Assembly (NCBI GenBank): GCA_944380265.1
Contig: CALWGY010000007.1
Span: 1 to 64,000 of the forward strand
Reading direction: 5' to 3'
Length of the DNA stretch: 64,000 bases
DNA from: an uncultured Clostridia bacterium
Lineage (GTDB): Bacteria > Bacillota > Clostridia > Christensenellales > UBA1242
The notes beneath the pieces are model-generated. The model was not told where the DNA came from. It did not search any database and was given only the letters and a program-made list of their open reading frames with translations. Within the stretch, counting starts at the first letter, position 1. Every line of letters starts with the position of its first letter. Position numbers and translations under genes: made by a program. Below, one piece after another: positions 17,276 through 27,339 of the stretch.

Positions 17276-18289
17276 ACCTTTAAATTCTTTACAAATATTG
17301 TTAAGCAATGTTTGGTTGTTAAGCAAATTGCCCGCGCCCATAATAACACTGCTATCTGGGTCAACATCAACATAAACTGGCAAATTAAGAATTTTTGATA
17401 AATACTTATCAACCCCAGTTATGTTTGAAACTCCACCACAAACATAAATTCCAAATTTGTTAATGTCTTGCAAAACTTCACTGCTACACATGTTTAAAAG
17501 TGTTTCACAGGAATCGGCAATTTTGTTAAACGCCCCACAAATTATTGGCAAAATGTCGTTTGAAAAAATTCTAATTTCTTTTCGGTGCTTTGTATCATTT
17601 TCTAAACCCACAACATTAATTGAACTAATATCGTTTGACAAAAGCGAACCAATGCTGTTTTTTATTGTTTCAACGGTGTTATCGCCCAAAACAACTTGAA
17701 AATTTTCTTTAACAAAATCTGCAATGTTTGCATCAATTTGAACACCGCCAACATTAATTGTTGCGCCTCTAATTATGTGATTGTTGTTTATTATGGAAAT
17801 ATCCGTAACACCACCACCAACATTAACAACCATATGTGAATTTGGGTCGTTTTCTTCAACTTCCATTCCAATTAACGCACAAACACCGCACGGAATTAAT
17901 GCCGCAGATGTTATGTTTAATGCATATGCCAAATCTCTAATTTTGTTTTTTTCTTCTCTGGTTAAACCACAAGCGTGAATAAACACAACACGTTTTTTTG
18001 GTTTGCCAAAGCCACTTGGAGCAACTTTTTTCAAAAACTCTTTAAGCATTAATTTTGCAAGTTGAAAGTTTGCAATAACCCCTTCAACAATTGGAAAAAA
18101 CACTTCAATGCTGTTGTTTGTTTTGCCAATAAGTTTTTTGGCATCAATTCCAACGCATTTTACAACTTTTTTGTTGTTTACTGTTTCAATTGCAATGCAA
18201 CTTGGTTCTTTTAGTGCAACGCCCAAACCAGCTGCATAAATAACTGTGTTGCTTGTTCCTAATTCAATTGCCAAATTAAACTGTGCCAT
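17273..18289 (-). CDS. MreB/Mbl-like bacterial actin
   Basis: A 338-residue actin-fold protein with phosphate-1 block IELGTSNTVIYA, LKEPSCIAIE, phosphate-2 block MVVNVGGGVTDISIINN, and adenosine block IYVCGGVSNITGVDKYL. Length fits MreB (about 335-345). MreB forms membrane filaments that guide lateral wall synthesis. The sequence is rather divergent (for example HACGLTREEKNKIRDLAYA in place of the usual P.GIT.VE.RAV). No mreC/mreD follow; instead minD lies downstream. I chose ATG at 18289 because gaggtg lies just upstream; GTG at 18295 is inside that site. Confidence 0.85.
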   Translation of the reverse strand: MAQFNLAIELGTSNTVIYAAGLGVALKEPSCIAIETVNNKKVVKCVGIDAKKLIGKTNNSIEVFFPIVEGVIANFQLAKLMLKEFLKKVAPSGFGKPKKRVVFIHACGLTREEKNKIRDLAYALNITSAALIPCGVCALIGMEVEENDPNSHMVVNVGGGVTDISIINNNHIIRGATINVGGVQIDANIADFVKENFQVVLGDNTVETIKNSIGSLLSNDISSINVVGLENDTKHRKEIRIFSNDILPIICGAFNKIADSCETLLNMCSSEVLQDINKFGIYVCGGVSNITGVDKYLSKILNLPVYVDVDPDSSVIMGAGNLLNNQTLLNNICKEFKG

Positions 18290-18533
18290 GTTCACCTCAC
18301 TAAAACTTTAACATATTGTAGCAAATTTATTAAATTTTAAAAAACAATTTTATTAAACATTATTGTTAATTATTATTTTTAGTTTATTTAAATGAATTTG
18401 AATAATTTTAAATCAAACAATATAACTATTTTTTTTAATCAAAAAACTTAAACCTTGTAACACAAAACTCATTTTAAACAAAAAAATTATTAATTAGTTT
18501 AAATAAAACACAAAAAGCAAAAGGATATTAAAT

Positions 18534-18562
18534 AAAAAAAGCAAAGAATTATCTTTGCTTTT
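18534..18562 (-). terminator. intrinsic terminator of the Ppx/GppA-like gene
   Basis: Stem aaagcaaaga/tctttgcttt with T-run on the minus strand, partly overlapping the stop codon. Confidence 0.75.
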
Positions 18563-20069
18563 ATAAAATTTCCAAGTTTTTGTTGTATGCACGTTTAAAA
18601 TCTGTTGTTGAATATTTTGCTTGTTTAATTTCAAGTGGAACTTCGCCTTTTGTTATGGTTTTCATAATAACACTGTCACCCAAAATGTCACAACTAATGT
18701 CAACAACATTGCCAAACTTTGTGCAATCCAAACTTGATGCAATTTGCAAAATTACAGCCAATTTTTTAACAGCGTCAAGGTCGGCATCAGTAACCAAATC
18801 TTTATATTTAACCCAATCAGATAAGTTAAAGTTGTCAACATCACGCATAAGTGATGTGAATGCTGCAAGCACAAGTTCCTGATGGCTAACACCATAAATT
18901 TGCGAGTTTAAAATAATGTTAAAACTAATTTTTTCTGGATTATCGTTTGTAACACGCAAACCCGAAGCATACATATAACTTGCAACTCTTAAAACTCGAA
19001 CATAACTTCTGTTAAGTTTGTGTAAAACTTTTAATTGTTTAAACAATATCATACTTAAATTGTAAACATGTTCTGCATTGTTTGGTTTTTTATCATAAAA
19101 CTCATTTAAAATTTGCAAACTATAACCCAAATTATCACTAATTGGTTTTTCTAGTGTTAAAGGCAAAACATGATTTAACAAAATTCCATGGGTTAGTCCA
19201 GTTTTGCTAATTGCTAAGCAATCTTTGTTGCAATTTGATGTTATTGCAGAAATAATTGCAAGCCCTGCTGGCAAATTTTTTGTATTTTCAGCTGAAACGC
19301 CTTTAATTTTAGAATTTTTGGTTATATCTAAACCTGAAACAACAGCATAAACTTTTTCAACATCTTCTTTTAAAAGTGAATAGTTGTGTTCAATTTGTAA
19401 TGGATATTTTTTTGCTCGGCGACTAACTTCGCCCAAACTTAAAAACACATCGCCTGCACCAATAATTTCATATTCTTCATCCAAGTCGAAAATCCAGTTT
19501 TGGTCTTTAAGTTCGTTGTAAACAAAGTTTTTTGCTTCGTTCATTAAGTCTTTTGTGGATTTTCCTTCAAACTTTTCAGTTAAGTTAACTGAACCAAATG
19601 GCAAAATGAATGTGTTTAAAATGTTTCTTCTGTTATAAAGCAAAATTTCAGTGTTATAATTTGTAACGTTAACAATTAATGCTTTTGGTTTGTTAAACGA
19701 ATTAATAACTGCTGTGTAAACATAATTAATTTCTTGTTCTGGTGTTAAAATGTTAAATTTTAAATTTGTGATGCTAAAAATTTCATTTAAAAAGCCATTT
19801 TGATTTTTTGCTTCGTTAATTTTGCTTGTTGCCACGCAAATTGTTTCCAAAATGCCTTGTTCATCAATCATCTTTTTAAACACTGACAAAACACAAACAA
19901 CTTCTTTTATAATTGTTGATTTAATTATGTTTTCATCATTAAAATCTTTCATTAAATTAACTGGAACACTTACATGGTCATAAATCAAAAATGATTTGTT
20001 TTTAATAACATCAGCAAAAATTAATTTAACTTCTGTTGTGTTTAATTCTATAATTGCTACCTTATCCAA
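18561..20069 (-). CDS. Ppx/GppA-like phosphatase family protein
   Basis: A roughly 502-residue protein with an actin-fold N-terminal half similar to exopolyphosphatase/pppGpp phosphatase (VAIIELNTTEVKLIFADV, then ICVATSKINEAKNQNGFL, then LTPEQEINYVYTA, then ALIVNVTNYNTEILLYN, then PFGSVNLTEKF) and a helical HD-like C-terminal half (LRVASYMYASGLRV.., HQELVLAAFTSL). Several usual catalytic residues look changed: the typical DIGGGS becomes NVTNYNT, so activity is doubtful. I place the start at TTG 20069 because aaggag lies 8 nt upstream; the longer frame would place that site inside the coding sequence. Its neighbour is an MreB-like gene. Confidence 0.7.
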   Translation of the reverse strand: MDKVAIIELNTTEVKLIFADVIKNKSFLIYDHVSVPVNLMKDFNDENIIKSTIIKEVVCVLSVFKKMIDEQGILETICVATSKINEAKNQNGFLNEIFSITNLKFNILTPEQEINYVYTAVINSFNKPKALIVNVTNYNTEILLYNRRNILNTFILPFGSVNLTEKFEGKSTKDLMNEAKNFVYNELKDQNWIFDLDEEYEIIGAGDVFLSLGEVSRRAKKYPLQIEHNYSLLKEDVEKVYAVVSGLDITKNSKIKGVSAENTKNLPAGLAIISAITSNCNKDCLAISKTGLTHGILLNHVLPLTLEKPISDNLGYSLQILNEFYDKKPNNAEHVYNLSMILFKQLKVLHKLNRSYVRVLRVASYMYASGLRVTNDNPEKISFNIILNSQIYGVSHQELVLAAFTSLMRDVDNFNLSDWVKYKDLVTDADLDAVKKLAVILQIASSLDCTKFGNVVDISCDILGDSVIMKTITKGEVPLEIKQAKYSTTDFKRAYNKNLEIL

Positions 20070-20248
20070 TATCAACACTCCTTGAATTTTTAATTTTGCT
20101 TTTCCACCACAAAACAAAATCAAGTTTTTAACTACTATAATATACCATAAATAAAACTTTTTGTATAGATACTTTTGTGAATTTGCATAAAAAAATTAAC
20201 TTGTAAAATTTTACAAATTAATTTTAAAACAATAATTCAAACAACAAA

Positions 20249-20422
20249 CTATTGAAGTTTGATTGCTTGAACTGGGCAAGTTGCAACACATGCTCCACAA
20301 GAAATGCATTTTTGTGGGTCGATTTGTGCAACACCATCTTTTAAAACAATTGCTTCAACTGGGCAAGTTGCAACACATGCTCCACAACCCACGCAAATTT
20401 TTTTATCTGCTACTGCTGCCAT
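20249..20422 (-). CDS. 2[4Fe-4S] ferredoxin (57 residues)
   Basis: A short clostridial-type ferredoxin with two identical clusters, each CxxCGACVATCPV: Cys residues at about 10, 13, 16, 20 and 39, 42, 45, 49. It transfers electrons in anaerobic metabolism. The two halves are near-exact internal duplicates, also at the DNA level (the stretch gcttgaactgggcaagttgc and its match 78 bp away). The start is ATG 20422 with aaggag upstream. It is monocistronic, and fits a strict or facultative anaerobe. Confidence 0.97.
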   Translation of the reverse strand: MAAVADKKICVGCGACVATCPVEAIVLKDGVAQIDPQKCISCGACVATCPVQAIKLQ

Positions 20423-20885
20423 TTGTTTTTCTCCTTATGTTTAAAACTAAACAAAGTATAGCACAAATAAAAATTTTGAGCAATAAATTAAATCAAAACA
20501 CAAAAATTGAATAAATTTTTTTTTAATTTTTTGCACCAAATCATAATTCAAAATAGCAACAAATTACAACTTTATTTAACAAAAAATAATATTTTAAAAA
20601 ACACTAAACTTTAAATTAAAAACACACCAACCCATAATTTTGTTGGTTAGTTATATTATAATTAAAACTTGCATTACTTGTTTTTAACATTAAAACAGCC
20701 CATTAAAATTTTTTATAAAAAACTTTTAAACAAGAAAAAAACAATATAAAAATTGCTTTTATAAATTTGTTAATGTTGTTATTGTTAAATTAAACAAATA
20801 ACAAAGTTTAACTTAGTTTTTATAAGTTTGCATAGTAGTATTCAAACACAAAATTATGTTTAAATAAAGGCATTTTATTATGTTT
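20423..20885. other. 463-bp AT-rich intergenic stretch
   Basis: It presumably holds the ferredoxin promoter, and a hairpin at 20623-20652 (accaac/gttggt with T-run on the minus strand) that can terminate the TauE/SafE genes. I see no coding frame with a ribosome site. Confidence 0.6.
20623..20652 (-). terminator. probable terminator after the TauE/SafE pair
   Basis: Stem accaac/gttggt followed by gtgtttttaa on the minus strand; it is more than 230 bp from the stop codon, so the assignment is tentative. Confidence 0.5.
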
Positions 20886-21314
20886 TTATTTTTCACATTT
20901 AAAAACTTTTGTTTTTTCAATTTTAACGTATTTTTTCTTTTTATTTTTAACAATCTGAATAATTGTTTGTGCTATTTGCATAACCCCAATTATTAGCAAA
21001 AACACACCAAACAAAATTTTTAATGTTTTGTTGTTTGTGCTAACAGCCAAAAAACTTGCACCAACACTTGCCAAAATTCCTGTTATTATAATTGGCAAAC
21101 CAATTTTAAAATCAACCAGTTTGTTTTTTATGTGAATTAGCAAACTAACAACGGCACATGGCAAAAACGCAAGCAAGTTAATTCCTTGTGCTTGTTTTTG
21201 TGAAATACTAAAAAATATTGTTAAAATTGGAATTAAAAGTGTTCCACCACCCATGCCCATTCCTGCAACAACTCCACTTAAAATTCCTGCAACAATAAAC
21301 CATAACCAATCCAT
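20886..21314 (-). CDS. TauE/SafE-family permease, half-size unit
   Basis: A 142-residue membrane protein with four hydrophobic segments and the TauE/SafE opening WFIVAGILSGVVAGMGMGGGTLLIPIL, followed by the segment QAQGINLLAFLPCAVVSLL. Full-length family members (about 250 residues) have two such halves, so this is one half. The other half is encoded by the next gene upstream, 12 bp away. It probably pairs with it as a sulfite, sulfonate or other organic-anion exporter. ATG at 21314 has aaaggat upstream. Confidence 0.8.
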   Translation of the reverse strand: MDWLWFIVAGILSGVVAGMGMGGGTLLIPILTIFFSISQKQAQGINLLAFLPCAVVSLLIHIKNKLVDFKIGLPIIITGILASVGASFLAVSTNNKTLKILFGVFLLIIGVMQIAQTIIQIVKNKKKKYVKIEKTKVFKCEK

Positions 21315-21326
21315 AATTTATCCTTT

Positions 21327-22022
21327 TTAAATTAACATTTTAATTGCCCCTGCAATTATTACCAAACTAAATATAATCCGTAAAAACACATTATTAATTT
21401 TCTTTAAAATCAATGCACCAGCAATGCCACCAACAACAAATCCACCCGAAACAAATGCTGCTGTTTGCCATTCAATTGTTCCTTTTAGCATGTAAACCAC
21501 AAAACTTGCAATGCTAAGTGGCAACATAATTAAAATGGTTGTTGCGTGTGCTTTTTTGTCTGGCATTTTTAAAAGCATGGTTAATGTTGGAACGCAAATC
21601 ATTCCACCACCACCGCCCCAAAACCCGTTAATAAAACCAATGAATAATCCGATTATTAACAAGTAAACACCTTTTAAAATTTTGCTTTTATGTTTTACCA
21701 AATAAAAAACATTTTTGCTTTTTAAATTTTTGTTAAAAAGTTGTTTTGTTTTAAAGTTTGCCACCACATAAAATTGGTTAAGTGTTGTTTTGTTCATTTT
21801 TTTGTGAACTTTTAGTTTTGCACCATTTTTTTGTTTTAAATTTTTAACCACAACTTGCGCATTTACCCTGTTTGCTTTAAAACAAACTTTAATTCCGCCA
21901 CTGTTTTTTAACATTGGTTTTAACTTTACGGTTTTAAACTTAAATTTTTTTTCATCTAAGTTTTTTGTGGGTTTTTCTATTAACTTTTTTTTAAATAATT
22001 TGGTTTGTTTTGTTTTTTCCAT
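21327..22022 (-). CDS. TauE/SafE-family half with Lys-rich N-terminal extension
   Basis: The C-terminal 115 residues (YLLIIGLFIGFINGFWGGGG onwards) are a second TauE/SafE half with four hydrophobic segments. The first 115 residues are very basic and hydrophilic (many Lys and Asn, no recognised motif) and are probably cytoplasmic. The start is uncertain: ATG at 22020-22022 lacks a good ribosome site, and internal ATGs exist, so the basic region could be partly untranslated. Together with the next gene it would form one complete two-half permease from two polypeptides. Confidence 0.7.
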   Translation of the reverse strand: MEKTKQTKLFKKKLIEKPTKNLDEKKFKFKTVKLKPMLKNSGGIKVCFKANRVNAQVVVKNLKQKNGAKLKVHKKMNKTTLNQFYVVANFKTKQLFNKNLKSKNVFYLVKHKSKILKGVYLLIIGLFIGFINGFWGGGGGMICVPTLTMLLKMPDKKAHATTILIMLPLSIASFVVYMLKGTIEWQTAAFVSGGFVVGGIAGALILKKINNVFLRIIFSLVIIAGAIKMLI

Positions 22023-22264
22023 GTTTTTATTTTGTGTAAAACTTAATTTGCTATGAGTAAAAATTTAAAAAAAGAATATACTAAACTTAGTTACCAAATT
22101 TTACCAATAAATTAAACTTTACAAATGTTTAAAATCTAGCATGAAAAATACATGTGATAACTGATATATATTTAAAATTAGTTGCGTGCAAGCCCAATTT
22201 TTTATATAATACTAATTGTTTATAAATATATATTATTACTAAAATTTAAAAAGCATGGTGAATT

Positions 22265-25200
22265 ATGAAAACTAAGAACAAAAAATACAAATTTAAACGA
22301 TTTTTGGTTGGAGGAATGTTGGCGTTAAGTGTGTTTAGCACTTCTTTTTTAGTGTCTAATTTTGAAAATAATCGCTTTAATGCCCCAGTTTTTGCAAACT
22401 ATCAACAAGTTCAAACATCAATTTCTAACAGCGACTTTTCTTCTTATAGCACATCAACCGACCCATACACTCCTAACAACTGGACTTTTGAAAATCCACT
22501 AAGCAATGAAAGCATAAAATATGGTGTAATTAATGTTTACGACACTGTTTTCCCAGATAAAATGTCGGATTATGAACTAACCCAAAATCCTGGTGTTCCT
22601 GCTGGAAACCCAACACAAGGTTCATCTGACCCACTTTACAAACACCTAATGATTAACAGTTATGCAGGTTTTGGCAGAGCGGGCTACACAAGCAGCAGTT
22701 TCACACTTGATTCAAACAGTTACTACTCAATAACAATAACCTTAAAAACTTCCGACCAAGCACAAGCCTCGGTTTATTTAAGTGGTTTATCAAAAGAAGA
22801 TGTTAATGCTGAAATTACAAACATCACAACTTTTGGTTCTTGGGAAACATACACAATTTTTGTTGAAACCGATGAATTCACTTCCGAAACTGCAACACTA
22901 GAATTGTGGCTTGGAAGCAAAGAACAAAACGACACTTGCCAAGGTTATGCCCTATTTAACAAAGTTACTTTAACAAAATATAGCGAATCAACATACAGAA
23001 AAAATTTAGACAATGCCGACAAAAACCTTTCAAAAACAGTTTCACTATTCACCCCTACTTATGTTGATTTAATTAACAACCCTAACTTCAACGAAAACGC
23101 AAGTTCAGAAACCCCAAATGTTATTAATGGTTGGGAAATTGTTGAAGGCACAAACGATGAAACACAAATGTTAAAAGTTGTTTCAACATCAAACTATAAT
23201 GCAAGCATCGACACAGCTTCTGGAATTGCAAACCCAGGCACAAACTTTAAATCTGACGACAGTGATGTGCTATTCATTTACAACAAAGAAAGTGGCACAC
23301 AAGCAATAAAATCAAACGAATTCACCATTGAACAAAACCAACTTTACATGATTTCTGTTTGGGTAAAATCTGATTGTGGCGTTGGCAGTGGTGCAACTTT
23401 AAAAGTTGAAGAAGTTGATGAACGCACCGATGAAGAAAAAGAAGAAGATGATGAATTTACACCAAATTCAGCAACCTTAACCACAGCAACATCAATAACA
23501 ACAAACGCAACCACAAACAACTGGACTCAATACAAAATTTTTGTTGAAGGTCACCCATTAAAAAACACAAAGGCAACCCTTCAAATTTGGTTGGGAACAG
23601 AAGATGCTAAAACCGAAGGTTATGCTTTTATTGACGATATTTCAGTTCAAAAAATAAGTTACACAACCTACACAAACGGTTCAACAAGTGGAACAAATGC
23701 AACCTACACATTTAACACAAATAACACACAATTTGTGGTTGCAAACGGAAACTTTAATGTAACACAAAAAACAGAAAACGAACTAACCTACCCTTTAAAT
23801 GCCACAAACTGGACAAACACAGTTGATGATGAAAATTATTCCGAACAAAATTTAAGTGGCATTATTAACACAAAAAACAGTGAATTTGAAAAATTAAATC
23901 AAACAATTAAAGATAAAAACTTGGGCGTTGTTGTTTCAAATCCAGGATTAACACCTGCACAACAAATTAGTGGTGCAACACTAGAAACTTCAAGCAACAA
24001 TGTTTTAATGATTGGAAACACCGTTCAAACTTCACAAAACTTTAAATCTGATAATTTCACATTAACAGCATCAAATTATTATAAAATTTCAATGCTTGTT
24101 AACACTCAATTTATTGAACCACAAAATTCTGATGATAACACAGGTGTTCAAATTAAATTTGCAAACGACACATTCACTGCCCTAAACCTTCAAAACATTA
24201 ACACTTATGGTGAATGGAAACGAATTAATTTGTATGTTCACATTGGAACAACTTTTGTTGATTACAACTTAACTTTTGCACTAAACAATGTTCAAGGCTT
24301 TGCATTCTTTGATGATGTGTTTGCCTTTGATTCAACAGAAGAAGAGTTTAATGCAGCAAAAGGAACCAACGAATATAAAGTTGATTTGGCAGTTGAAATG
24401 AACGACACTTTTGATGTTAACTCAAACAGTGGTTCTGCCCTAAACGAACTTTACAACTGGACAGCAACAAATCACACAGAAATAGATTCTGTAACCTATG
24501 GTGCACTAGACACCAGCAAAGACACAAGCACTGTGTTTGCTGGAATTAGCAATCCTGGTGCAACAACAGGCAACAATGTTTTGGCAATTCGAAGCAATGT
24601 TGACACATACTTCACTTTAAAAGCATCACAAGCAATTGATTTAAGTGTTGATGGATATTATAAAATAACAGTTCAAGTTAAAACCGTTAACATTTCACAA
24701 GAAGAACACAAATATGACGACGAAGGCAACATGATTGAATTTGGTGCAACAATTTCATTAGATGGCTTTGACAAATCATTTAATGCAATTAACACCCAAA
24801 AAGATGATGTTACTGGTTATGCAACTTACACATTCTACATCAAACCAACCGAAGACCTTAAAACTTATGTTCAACTTGGTTTGGGTGCAGAAGACAATTT
24901 GGCAAGCGGATATGTGTTCTTTGATGACGTTGTTGTAACTCAATTTGAAAGCGAAGCCGCATACAACGAAGCAGTTTCAACCGATCAAAGCAAACGTTCG
25001 TTAATTTTGTCAGAACAAACAACAACAGATGATGATGGCACAACTGGTGATGAAGACACCTTTGTTGGAAACGAATTTAACTGGGTTATTGTTCCATCAG
25101 TGCTTTTAAGTTTGGCAATTATTATTGCAATTGTTGGAACAACTGTTAGAAAGTTTAAATTTACAAAACAACCAAAAATTAAAACAAAATATGACAGAAG

Positions 25201-26005
25201 AAAAACTGTTGAAGTTGATTTAAGCAAACGTGAAAGAATTGAATTAAGACAAGAAATTATTGCAGAACTTAATGCAGAATATGGCGAAATTGGTGCAGAA
25301 ATTGAAAAACTAGCAAATGACTTTGCCGCTGAAAAAGAAAGAATTAACAAACTTCACGAAGAAAAACTTAAAGCGTATGAAGAAATTAAGCAAGCAATTA
25401 TTATTGAACGTGAAAAAGCAACCAGAGAATACAACAACAAACTTGCAACAACTGAAAACTTGACCGAAGCACAAAAATCAAAATTTGAAAAAGAATTTAA
25501 AGCATACATTGCAAAACTTGATAAACGTGCAAACGATGAAGCTAAAAAGGTTACAAGAAAAGACCGTGAACTTGAAGTTGCTGAAGCAAAACATGTTCAA
25601 AAAGTTAAAGTTTTAACTGAAAGACAAAAATATATTCAAGAAGAAATTGCAAGAATTGAACGCGAAATTGAAGAAATTGCTAAACAAGAAGAAATTATGT
25701 GGAACGAATATAGGCGTGCAAAAGAAGAAGCTAAAAAACAAAAACTAGAATATTTAGCACAAAGACGCAAAGAAAAAGAAGAAAACAAGGCTAAAAAACA
25801 AGCCGCTAAACTAGAAGAAAACAAAACTGATTTAAATTCAAGCACCGCCGAACAAAAAACTGATGAAGAAAAACCACAAAGCGAAAGCGATGAAGTAAAC
25901 AACGAAAACAACAATTCTGATAAAGTTGAAAACAGTTCTGAACCTGTTGAACCTGCAAAAAATAGTTCTTCAAATAATGAAGACAACAATTCTTCAAATG
26001 AATAA
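22265..26005 (+). CDS. large surface protein: four beta-sandwich-like repeats, one membrane helix, intracellular coiled coil
   Basis: A 1246-residue protein with a signal peptide (basic start, then FLVGGMLALSVFSTSFLVS). About four modules of 180-220 residues follow (roughly 50-240, 260-475, 490-705, 715-910). Each holds an NPG..... segment, an SNEFTI/SDNFTL..YYKIS segment, W..Y.IFV, and ends in GYAxFDDV, resembling carbohydrate-binding jelly-roll domains. A membrane helix at about 938-962 is followed by a roughly 215-residue charged coiled coil (KRERIELRQEIIAELNAEYG onwards) and an acidic, Asn/Ser-rich tail. I do not recognise a specific family; adhesion or glycan binding coupled to an internal scaffold is inferred. 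No LPXTG signal. Confidence 0.85.
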   Translation: MKTKNKKYKFKRFLVGGMLALSVFSTSFLVSNFENNRFNAPVFANYQQVQTSISNSDFSSYSTSTDPYTPNNWTFENPLSNESIKYGVINVYDTVFPDKMSDYELTQNPGVPAGNPTQGSSDPLYKHLMINSYAGFGRAGYTSSSFTLDSNSYYSITITLKTSDQAQASVYLSGLSKEDVNAEITNITTFGSWETYTIFVETDEFTSETATLELWLGSKEQNDTCQGYALFNKVTLTKYSESTYRKNLDNADKNLSKTVSLFTPTYVDLINNPNFNENASSETPNVINGWEIVEGTNDETQMLKVVSTSNYNASIDTASGIANPGTNFKSDDSDVLFIYNKESGTQAIKSNEFTIEQNQLYMISVWVKSDCGVGSGATLKVEEVDERTDEEKEEDDEFTPNSATLTTATSITTNATTNNWTQYKIFVEGHPLKNTKATLQIWLGTEDAKTEGYAFIDDISVQKISYTTYTNGSTSGTNATYTFNTNNTQFVVANGNFNVTQKTENELTYPLNATNWTNTVDDENYSEQNLSGIINTKNSEFEKLNQTIKDKNLGVVVSNPGLTPAQQISGATLETSSNNVLMIGNTVQTSQNFKSDNFTLTASNYYKISMLVNTQFIEPQNSDDNTGVQIKFANDTFTALNLQNINTYGEWKRINLYVHIGTTFVDYNLTFALNNVQGFAFFDDVFAFDSTEEEFNAAKGTNEYKVDLAVEMNDTFDVNSNSGSALNELYNWTATNHTEIDSVTYGALDTSKDTSTVFAGISNPGATTGNNVLAIRSNVDTYFTLKASQAIDLSVDGYYKITVQVKTVNISQEEHKYDDEGNMIEFGATISLDGFDKSFNAINTQKDDVTGYATYTFYIKPTEDLKTYVQLGLGAEDNLASGYVFFDDVVVTQFESEAAYNEAVSTDQSKRSLILSEQTTTDDDGTTGDEDTFVGNEFNWVIVPSVLLSLAIIIAIVGTTVRKFKFTKQPKIKTKYDRRKTVEVDLSKRERIELRQEIIAELNAEYGEIGAEIEKLANDFAAEKERINKLHEEKLKAYEEIKQAIIIEREKATREYNNKLATTENLTEAQKSKFEKEFKAYIAKLDKRANDEAKKVTRKDRELEVAEAKHVQKVKVLTERQKYIQEEIARIEREIEEIAKQEEIMWNEYRRAKEEAKKQKLEYLAQRRKEKEENKAKKQAAKLEENKTDLNSSTAEQKTDEEKPQSESDEVNNENNNSDKVENSSEPVEPAKNSSSNNEDNNSSNE

Positions 26006-26014
26006 CAATAACAA

Positions 26015-26046
26015 CAAAAAAAACCACCAAAATGGTGGTTTTTTTA
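26015..26046 (+). terminator. intrinsic terminator
   Basis: Stem aaccacca/tggtggtt with flanking A- and T-runs between convergent genes. Confidence 0.85.
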
Positions 26047-26092
26047 ATTTAATTTTTATTTGCATGCAATAAAATTAATTTATTGTTAAAAA

Positions 26093-27175
26093 TTAAATTA
26101 ACTTAATGTAAGCAACACGTTTTTTGTGTTTTATGTGTTCAAATTTTTCAACCAATTTTTTACCAAATTCATCAAAAATTATTGGGTTTGTGTTTGCAGT
26201 TGTTATGTTATATTTTCTAAATCCCAACAAAAGTTTGCTTGCAATAAGTTCTTCAATTCCTGCATTTTGATGTTTTGGACTAACGCAAACAAACAAAATT
26301 TCCGCATAATTCGGTTTTTGAAACGACTTAATCATTTTAAAACTTTGCATTGAAAGCAAACTTCCTTTGCTTTTTTTAAGTTCCTTTGCAATGCCCGGAA
26401 TTGCAAGACCAAACCCAACAACATTGTTTTGTTTGTCCACAACAATGCTAATAAAATTCAAATTAATTAAAAACTTAAATGTGTTAATTAATTTTTCTTT
26501 AAGTTTTGGAGTTATTGGCACTGCCCCATAAACAGGAATATAACATTCATTAATCAAATCAAAAACTTGTGTTTTATATTTCTTTAATAATGTTCCAGCA
26601 TGTTTTGTTTTAACATTAAAAAAATCATCTGTTTCAAGTTTTATGTTAAATGTGTTTGGTTCCATAATTTTGCATTCAACAAAACTTGCTTCTGGTGTGT
26701 AACCGCACTTTTCAATTAAAGTTTTGTAATATGGAAAATTATATTGTGTAATAATGTTCCCTTCTTTGTTAAAGTCAGAAACCTGAACGCCCATTTTTTC
26801 TAGGTCATTAAAACCCATTGGACCATGAACACAATTCATACCATTGTTTTTTGCCCACTCTTCAATTTTAGAAAATAATGCTTGTGCCACTTCAAAACTG
26901 TTAATGCAATCAAATCTTGTAAACCTAACACGCTTTTGGTCGGTTTTTTCGTTGTATAAATTATGTATTATTCCGCCAATTCTGCCAACCACAATTCCGT
27001 TTTGTTTTGCCAAATAAAACACGCATTTTTCATCTTGCGAATTATTATTAAAAATTGATAGTTCCGAAATTTTTAAACTTGGAACATAATATTTGCAATC
27101 TTTATAAAGATTTATTGGAAAATTAACAAACTCGTGTTTTTGTTTGTTAGTTTTAACCTCTAAAATTTCAATCAT
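26093..27175 (-). CDS. GNAT-fold acetyltransferase-like protein (YghO-type)
   Basis: A 360-residue protein with the N-terminal pattern seen in YghO-type GNAT proteins: FVNFPINLYKDCKYYVPSL, then FYLAKQNGIVVGRIGGIIHN, then FDCINSFEVAQALFSKIEEWAKNNG, then VHGPMGFNDLEKMGVQV. The C-terminal half has a second GNAT-like region (VVGFGLAIPGI, then ILFVCVSPKHQNAGIEELIASKLL). The acceptor is unknown. ATG at 27175 has a weak ribosome site. It is monocistronic. Confidence 0.75.
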   Translation of the reverse strand: MIEILEVKTNKQKHEFVNFPINLYKDCKYYVPSLKISELSIFNNNSQDEKCVFYLAKQNGIVVGRIGGIIHNLYNEKTDQKRVRFTRFDCINSFEVAQALFSKIEEWAKNNGMNCVHGPMGFNDLEKMGVQVSDFNKEGNIITQYNFPYYKTLIEKCGYTPEASFVECKIMEPNTFNIKLETDDFFNVKTKHAGTLLKKYKTQVFDLINECYIPVYGAVPITPKLKEKLINTFKFLINLNFISIVVDKQNNVVGFGLAIPGIAKELKKSKGSLLSMQSFKMIKSFQKPNYAEILFVCVSPKHQNAGIEELIASKLLLGFRKYNITTANTNPIIFDEFGKKLVEKFEHIKHKKRVAYIKLI

Positions 27176-27339
27176 TAAATTATCACCTAAATTGAATATA
27201 TAACCAAAAATTCAGCATTTGCTAAACTTAATTTTTTTAAATTTTATACTTAACATAGTGTATTATTTTTTTTAAATATAGTCAATTTTTTAAATTAAAC
27301 ACAAACATTTTTGGTTACTTTTAACATTGAATAAAAATT

